In this document: positions 58,342 to 64,000 of the stretch, in pieces
Position numbering within the stretch: position 1 is the first letter of the stretch
Layout: every line of letters begins with the position of its first letter
DNA from: Okapia johnstoni
Lineage: Eukaryota; Chordata; Mammalia; Artiodactyla; Giraffidae
Direction of reading: 5' to 3'
Length of the DNA: 64,000 bases
NCBI GenBank assembly: GCA_024291935.2
Contig: CM044312.1
Coordinates: 310,001-374,000 of the forward strand
Made by a program: the position numbers and the translations under genes
The notes under the pieces: model-generated
Told to the model about the DNA's origin: nothing
Database searches by the model: none
The model's input: the letters and a program-made list of their open reading frames with translations, nothing else

Positions 58342-58476
58342 ACTGTAAAACACATGTGGCCTTTTATTTGCCAGTTCATAGAGAAGTTGTTTCGAGAAAC
58401 CATAGAGCCGGCCGTGCGGGGCGCACACACCCACCTCAGCACCTTCAGCTTCACCAGGGTGGACGTGGGGCCGCAG
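58342..58476 (+). CDS. ESYT2: ESYT2 exon 3 (SMP domain)
   Basis: 135 bases, 45 codons, phase 0 at both ends, encoding TVKHMWPFICQFIEKL through AVRGAHTHLSTFSF to RVDVGPQ. This is the N-terminal part of the SMP domain, the tubular lipid-binding module of the extended synaptotagmins. Acceptor CTTTTCCAG, donor GTTTGT (weaker than consensus). The sequence differs from human, from memory, by only a few residues (for example VGPQ for VGQQ), which shows strong protein constraint. Confidence 0.96.
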
Positions 58477-60722
58477 GTTTGTTTCTTATCAAACTTTGCT
58501 ACCTGTGCATCACTGGGGAGAATGATCAACCACTTCCCATTGTTTGTAGAGCGCGCTGTTTTCCGGAAGGCTGGCTCCTGTCTCGGGGTCTCTCCTCCTC
58601 TGTCAGGACCTCGCCTCCTTTGTCCACTGTGGTGTCTCTGCCAGTCCAGGTCCATCTGTGGGCCCCTCGGCCGCACATTGTCCCGTCACAGTTACCTTTC
58701 TGCAGTTTCTACCATCTGTCCTGCTGGAGAGGGAGTTTGCTGTGGAAACTCGCTGATGATTGACACAAGCCGGAAGGAGCCCCCACCCCCACCCCATGTG
58801 TAAAAACAGCAGCTCCAGGCTCTAGTTTGGGCTCGCAGCACTGCGCTAGTGACACAGGTGAAGGGAAAGGTGGGCTTTGTTCTTGGAACCGAGTTATATA
58901 CAGAGGACGGTCACTGATTCCAACACTGACGGAAGCCTCAGGACCACCATAACAGCAGGTTTCCTTTTTTATTGTTTGAAGTCAGTGTTTACAATAACTA
59001 GCAACCGTTGAAGGTAACGTTTTTTCTATTGAGACATAATTGACACATAACCTTATATTAATTTCAAGGTAACATTGTTTTTATGCCTAATAAGAGTTCA
59101 GAATTCAACAGTACTGTTTTTTAGTTTATTTTTTGGCCACACTGCAACCCTGAGGGATCCTAGCTCGCCAACCAGGGGCCAGCGGCTGCAGAGCCCGTCG
59201 CGCACCCTCCCCGTGCGCTGCGTCCTGATGCCAATGCCCCCGCCCAGCAGGCCTGACCCCAGCTGTGTCCCTGCCCCAGGCCCCCTCCAGCCCACTCCTG
59301 GGTGTCCGTTGCCTTTCCCTGTCGAGGTCCATCTTCTTTGTGCGGAGACGCAGGTGTGTGTGTCCTGCCCAGCTGTGTCGTGCGAGCTGTTTGCCCTCTT
59401 GGCTGTGAATTGGCGGCATGCTGCCGTCTTGGGTGCGGTGGTCCTGTTCAGCACGTGGGGCCAGTGCAGGAACCCTGCGGGACTCTGCCTCTCATTCCCA
59501 CTTTACCTCGGTCCCCTGAGAGGACCGCGACAAGCGGGAATGCACAGCCAGAAGCCGGAATGCCACGTGAACATGAAATGGGGCTGCAAGGTTTCCTGTG
59601 AGGGGCCGAGGGTGAATAGCGTATGTTTTGATGGCTACATACGGTCTCAGAGGCATGTCCTCCTCCCGCCCTGCCCCCTTCTTTTCCAGTCCTGTGTCAT
59701 AGAGTCAGGTACGCTCACGTTCATGCAGATTTGGAATTCTTGCTCCAGCTGGGTTTGTCTCAGGAAGAGTTACATTCATGTTCTTGTGTGTACTTTCAAC
59801 TTAATGCTGATGAAGGGTAGGAATGTTGAGAGCAGTGCAGGTTCTGTCGGAGAGCTCAGTGTCACGGGGCGCTTGGACTTCTCATGGGAATAGGAGACCC
59901 ACGCATCTGATGCAGGGACCGGAGGGGGCATGGGAGACTTGAGCGGAGACCCTGCGACCTGGGGTGGTGGCAGCATGGGCCTGGAGTCTGCTCCTGCGGC
60001 CGACTGGGGGGGTCAGACTTCAGGCACCCACACCGTCAGGGTGAGAGTGGGGACCCGGTGGTTCTTCAGCTTGAGTTTTTCATGTCCAGCTGTTATGTTG
60101 AGAGCTTCCTTAGAAAGGGTCTCAAATCAGTAAATTGGGAAAGATTTTGAAATGATGCTGAAATATAATATTTATTATTGTCTGCCTTTTCTTTGTATAG
60201 TCATTCGCTTCTCACCTTGTTGCATGTATTATGTGTTGAAAATATAGTTGGTATTTTCAACGCAGTCATAAAGTCCCATTTTTATGAAAATATTAAGAAA
60301 TAGAAAGTTATGACATAAAGATGAAATGAAAAGAACTTCTCTTTTAGACAGGATGTTAAGGGTGGACTAGAGGGAATGGGTCAGAGGTCCCCTGGAGGAG
60401 ACAAGGACTGAGGGTCCTTGGGCAGGAGTGAAGCCGGGTCACGGCTCCGGGCCCCTGCTGAGCTAGGCAGCGCTCTGTGATCTGCTGGTCCCCCGTCCTG
60501 TGGGCCACTCGCACCCTGGAGGGCCCTCCCGAGTGTCTTACCAACGAGGGTGCTCGGGGCCAGAGGTTGACAGCGTCCGGGGGGTGAGACGACAGTGCGT
60601 CGTGAAGCAGAGGATTCACACCCGGGCCTGTGACCCAGGCTCATGTTCTGAGCCCTTCTGGGCTACAGGGTTTGCTTTTCTTCACCCTTCATATGTTTTA
60701 AATAAGCCTGTTCTTGTTTCAG
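58477..60722 (+). other. ESYT2: ESYT2 intron 3
   Basis: 2,246 bases. It contains an L1-like fragment near 59,030-59,090 and a CHR-type SINE remnant near 59,113-59,190. A 272-codon open frame at 59,075-59,893 has no family resemblance and starts in repeat sequence. Confidence 0.9.
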
Positions 60723-60799
60723 CCCCTCCGGATCAATGGTGTTAAGGTGTATACTGAAAATGTCGATAAAAGGCAGATTATTTTGGATCTTCAGATTAG
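60723..60799 (+). CDS. ESYT2: ESYT2 exon 4 (SMP domain)
   Basis: 77 bases encode PLRINGVKVYTENVDKRQ and IILDLQI, plus two bases (AG) of the next codon, so the exon ends in phase 2. Acceptor TTGTTTCAG, donor GTAAGT. It continues the SMP domain seen in exon 3. The next exon should begin at the FVGNCEI segment; I did not find it before the window end, so intron 4 is longer than 3.2 kb. About 188 residues of ESYT2, roughly the first fifth, are encoded in this window. Confidence 0.96.
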
Positions 60800-61004
60800 G
60801 TAAGTTTGTGTGTTTGTCATAGTTAATGATGTGTGATGTCACTTAGCTATGCCCATAGAGTAGACAATATAATGAGCACATATCTTACTGCTATTTGATG
60901 GAATTGGACGAACTTCTTGTTGGGGACCTAAACTTAGCTACTTTCTGGTTTTAGTTCCTGATAGCTTACATAATTGCCATTCGTAGAACATGTTAAAATA
61001 AAGG

Positions 61005-62790
61005 AAATTAAAGGCATTACCAGAAAACGACAGGCCCATATCCCTTGTGGACATTGATGCCATAATCTTTAAGAAAATGCTCACAAACTGAATTCAGCAA
61101 CATAGTGAAAGGATTATACACCATGACCAAGTGAGATTTATTTCCATAATGCAAGGGTGGTTCATTGTAAGAAAAGTGATCAGTGTAATACTCCACATTA
61201 ACAAGAGTGAAGGGGAAAACCACCTAATCATCTCAGCTGATGCAGAAAAAGCATTTGTTGAAATTCAACACTTACATGATAAAAACACTTAAGGCACAGA
61301 CAGAAGCAATGTTAGCATGATGGACTTGTTTTATTGGACTTGGAATACTTGGCATGTATTCCCAGCAAGCAGCATGCTCAGTGGTGAAAAACTGAAACCT
61401 TTCCTCTGAGATCAGGAACTTGACAAGGACACTGCTTTCGCCACTGTTGCTCAGCACTACTGGAAGTTCTTTCAGAGCAATTAGGTGTGAAAAAAACAAA
61501 ATAAAAGGCATGCGTTGTTGGAAAGGAAGCAGTAGTCAAGTAGAAGGGTACAAAATCAGCGCAAACACAATGTCCAGGTGCATTCGATACATTAACAGTA
61601 AACAGTCCAGAAGGAAATGAAGAAAGGTTCATTTACAGTAGAAGCAAGAAGAATAAAGTGCTTAGAAATTAACCAAGGTGGCGAAAGGCTTGTACAGTGA
61701 ACACTACAGAACGTTGATGCAAAAAATTACAGAAGACGTCAGTACATAGAGATACAGCCCAAGTTTGTAGTTTGGAAGACTAAATACTGTTAAAAGCCAA
61801 CACTAAAAGTTATTTATAGAATCAGTGCAATCAGGTATATGCATATACTCATATATATGATAAAGGATTGAGATCCAGAATGTATAAAGAACTGCTAGAA
61901 CTCAGCAACAACAAGAAAACAAATAACCTGATTCAGAAATGAGCAAGGGACTTGAATGGACGTCTCTCCAGAGCAGATACACTGCTGGACAAAGGCACAT
62001 GAACGGGAGCTCAACGTCGCTGTTAAAACTGCCGTGAGCCATCACCTCACACCCATCAGGATAGAAACTATCAAAAACCCAGAATGGATTAGTGAGCATG
62101 TGCAGAAATTGGAACCCCTGTACACTGGTGGTGGGAATATAAAAGATACAGTTGGGATAGCAACAGAATAGTAGCTCCTTAAAAAAGAGAAACAGAATAA
62201 CTATGTGACCCAGCACTTCCACTTCTGGGTAGGCACCTAGAAGAATCGAGAAAAAAATCCCAAAGGGGTCTTTGTGCACTTCAGTTCACAGCAGCGTATT
62301 CACAGTAGCTAAAGCATGGAAGCAGCCCACGTGTTCACGGACTGCTGGACGGGTAAGAAGGCGTGTGATGTGCATACTGGGGAGCATCGTTCAGGCTGTA
62401 GAGAGAAGGAGAGCCCGCAGCGAGTAGTGTCCATCCAGCTACGGCGGGCTGCACGGACCTTGGAGACATCATGCTAAATGAAGTAGGACAGTCACAGAGA
62501 GATTGTGTGTGATTCCCCCCGTGTGAGACCTCTCGAGGAGCAGACCCACAGAGACAGAGAGCAGGATGCAGGCTGCTGGGGAAGAGGGGAGGGGGGTGGG
62601 AGTCACCGAGTGATGGGCGTGGGACTTCAGTCTTGCACGATGAAGAGAGATGGTGGAAATGGATGGAAATGACGGTGGTGATGGTCGCTCAACAGTCTGA
62701 ATGTGCTTGATGCCACCGCCATGCACTTAAACATGAGTGAGATGGTAATGCTGTGTGCATTTTACCACAATAAAAAATAATTGGGAAAAA
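61005..62790 (+). mobile_element. L1M LINE, ORF2 part and 3' end, internally deleted
   Basis: ORF2-derived DNA (CACCATGACCAAGTGAGATTTA near 61,122; TCAGCTGATGCAGAAAAAGC near 61,233) is followed by the 3' part (CACACCCATCAGGATAG near 62,048; ACACTGGTGGTGGGAATATA near 62,123). It ends TTTTACCACAATAAAAAATAA at 62,760-62,780. Many stops; no coding capacity. Confidence 0.85.
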
Positions 62791-62955
62791 ATTGATTAGG
62801 GGTCTGCCAAGGGCCTTCCCTGGTGGTGAAGGGCTTCTCTGGGAAAAAATTGATTAGGGGTCTGCCAGGGGCCTTCCCTGGTGGTGAAGGGCTTCTCTGG
62901 GAAAAAATTGATTAGGGGTCTGCCAGGGGCCTTCCCTGGTGGTGAAGGGCTTCTC
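62782..62955 (+). repeat. 58-bp tandem repeat, three copies
   Basis: Units start at 62,782, 62,840 and 62,898 (TGGGAAAAAATTGATTAGGG). Copies 2 and 3 look identical; copy 1 differs by one base (CCAAGGG for CCAGGGG). Each unit joins the end of the L1M to a CHR-like GGCCTTCCCTGGTGGTGAAG. Confidence 0.9.
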
Positions 62956-63634
62956 TGGCTCTCGTCTATCCTTCAAAACCTGCTCATGGCTTCCTGAGGC
63001 CCCTGCACAGCCATGTGCCAGCTACTGACTGACACGGCTCAGCAGGCTTGCTTTTGTTTTGATTAAGGGTCGTTTTTTTCATCATGTCGTCTTTGAGTTC
63101 CTAAAGTGTATTAATGTAGTAAATGAACAGAGTCCATACCAATTACCTTTATTTTAGAAAGAGGCATAGAGTGTTATGATGATGTAATATGGAAAACTCT
63201 GCGTCTTCAACACATGTGGCACCACTGCAAATACTGCTGTCATGAGTGGAGTAAAAGAGGTGGCCCCGAGTTTGTCTTGGGGTCAGCTGTACCTGGCAAG
63301 GCTGTCCACAAGGCTGAGGGTGAGCTTCAGGGGGTGGAAACCTTGTTCTCTTATTCCAGCACCAAGGGAGCACTTCATACACATTTGTTAAACACTGAAA
63401 TGAGTCTGTTACCTGATGCCATTTTGAAGACTGCAGTCTGGTTTGTGTGGTTTCAGCAGACATAGCAGCATATGCAAAATATGCAGCTCAGATATTTATG
63501 TCTCTGAAACAGTCTGCATTCTACTTTTTCCTGTGTTCCAGACAAGAACCGTAACTAGATTACTGCCAGTGGAGTTGGGGAAGGAGTAATTGAGAGAGAA
63601 TAGAACATAAAATGATCGCATCTTAGGGTGTGTG
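62956..63634 (+). other. Intron 4 sequence without recognised elements
   Basis: No exon or clear repeat recognised. Confidence 0.45.
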
Positions 63635-64000
63635 GAGAAAACTTGTCGTTCGCCATGTGCCTCTACAAGGATGAGGTCACCAGCCACTGTGGTCGCTGCC
63701 CTTCCACACCCCTGCAAGGAGTTCAGGGCAGAGACCAGGAATGAGGCCCTCTGTGCTCTGGGAAAACTGGCAGAACTGACTTTCAGGCAGTTCGATATTT
63801 TCAAGAGAAGATTTTATGAGCCCAATTTCTTGCATCTTCTCATAGTTAGAAAAACTCTACAATCATTAACGAAGATGTCTCGCCTTGTAACTAGTAGCAA
63901 CCTTCTGCCAAAATGTGTCCTTGATTGCGTGCACCTCCTTCACCAAAAGAATCTATAGATAGTGACTTTTACGGCAGGAGTGTGACTGTTGGCAGACTTT
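63635..64000 (+). mobile_element. ERV LTR, second copy, cut by window edge
   Basis: 63,637-63,955 matches 8,926-9,235 in the same orientation with modest divergence (shared TGCCTCTACAAGGATGAGGT, GGAGTTCAGGGCAGAGACCA). After CACCAAAA the two differ. The polyadenylation half, if present, lies outside the window. Confidence 0.65.

Larger units (their letters stand above)
60800..64000 (+). other. ESYT2: ESYT2 intron 4 (partial)
   Basis: Starts with GTAAGT and continues past the right edge. It holds an L1M body, a 58-bp tandem repeat and an LTR copy. Confidence 0.85.

Noticed and set aside
59075..59893. 272-codon open frame in ESYT2 intron 3
   Set aside because: Starts in repeat-derived sequence, low-complexity composition, no recognised domain, and lies inside an intron; likely chance.
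62782..62955. CRISPR-like direct repeats
   Set aside because: Contiguous 58-bp tandem units without variable spacers, in a mammalian intron.
60800..64000. ESYT2 exon 5 (expected to begin with the FVGNCEI segment)
   Set aside because: Searched by eye in all frames; not found, so it presumably lies beyond the window.

Overview
This is a nuclear genome segment from a bovid-type ruminant (cattle, buffalo, sheep or goat group). The evidence is the many BovB (RTE-clade) LINEs and their dependent SINEs (Bov-tA, Bov-A2), artiodactyl CHR-type tRNA-Glu SINEs, ruminant LTRs and a mariner, over an older mammalian layer (L1M, L2, MIR). The species cannot be fixed from the sequence alone.

Two protein genes are supported, arranged head to head. 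At the left edge, on the minus strand, is the first coding exon of DYNC2I1 (WDR60, cytoplasmic dynein-2 intermediate chain 1). It encodes only MEPGK before a splice donor, and it lies in a CpG island (about 90-880) carrying four tandem X-box-like (RFX) sites. On the plus strand, ESYT2 (extended synaptotagmin-2) begins at 17,729 in a second CpG island (about 16,880-18,700) with four CRE-type sites, two of them in a tandem duplication. ESYT2 exons are seen at 17,729-18,042, 57,061-57,102, 58,342-58,476 and 60,723-60,799; the gene runs off the right edge. Together they encode the ER membrane hairpin and the start of the SMP lipid-transfer domain. Exon 1 as written has a 2-base frameshift in a (CG)n run. 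A 12-base in-frame candidate microexon lies in intron 1 at 20,697-20,708.

Region by region: 1-900 DYNC2I1 promoter and exon 1; 900-16,880 intergenic DNA filled with BovB copies, SINEs, one 1.24-kb mariner with intact TA duplications, and an LTR; 16,880-18,700 ESYT2 promoter and exon 1; 18,043-57,060 a 39-kb first intron dominated by BovB; 57-64 kb short introns and exons 2-4, with an L1M body and a second LTR copy at the right edge.

The most informative structures are in the mobile DNA. Three BovB copies have 5' inversions with matching target-site duplications. An older BovB (32,092-38,669) holds four later insertions. A Bov-A2 SINE and that BovB share one target site, which now occurs three times. 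A full-length BovB at 11,142-14,333 contains a TSD-flanked inverted copy of part of itself. I saw no new gene system, CRISPR array, tRNA gene or other RNA gene. Coordinates of repeats come from reading by eye and may be off by a few bases where no duplication is quoted. Family names are from memory of consensus sequences.
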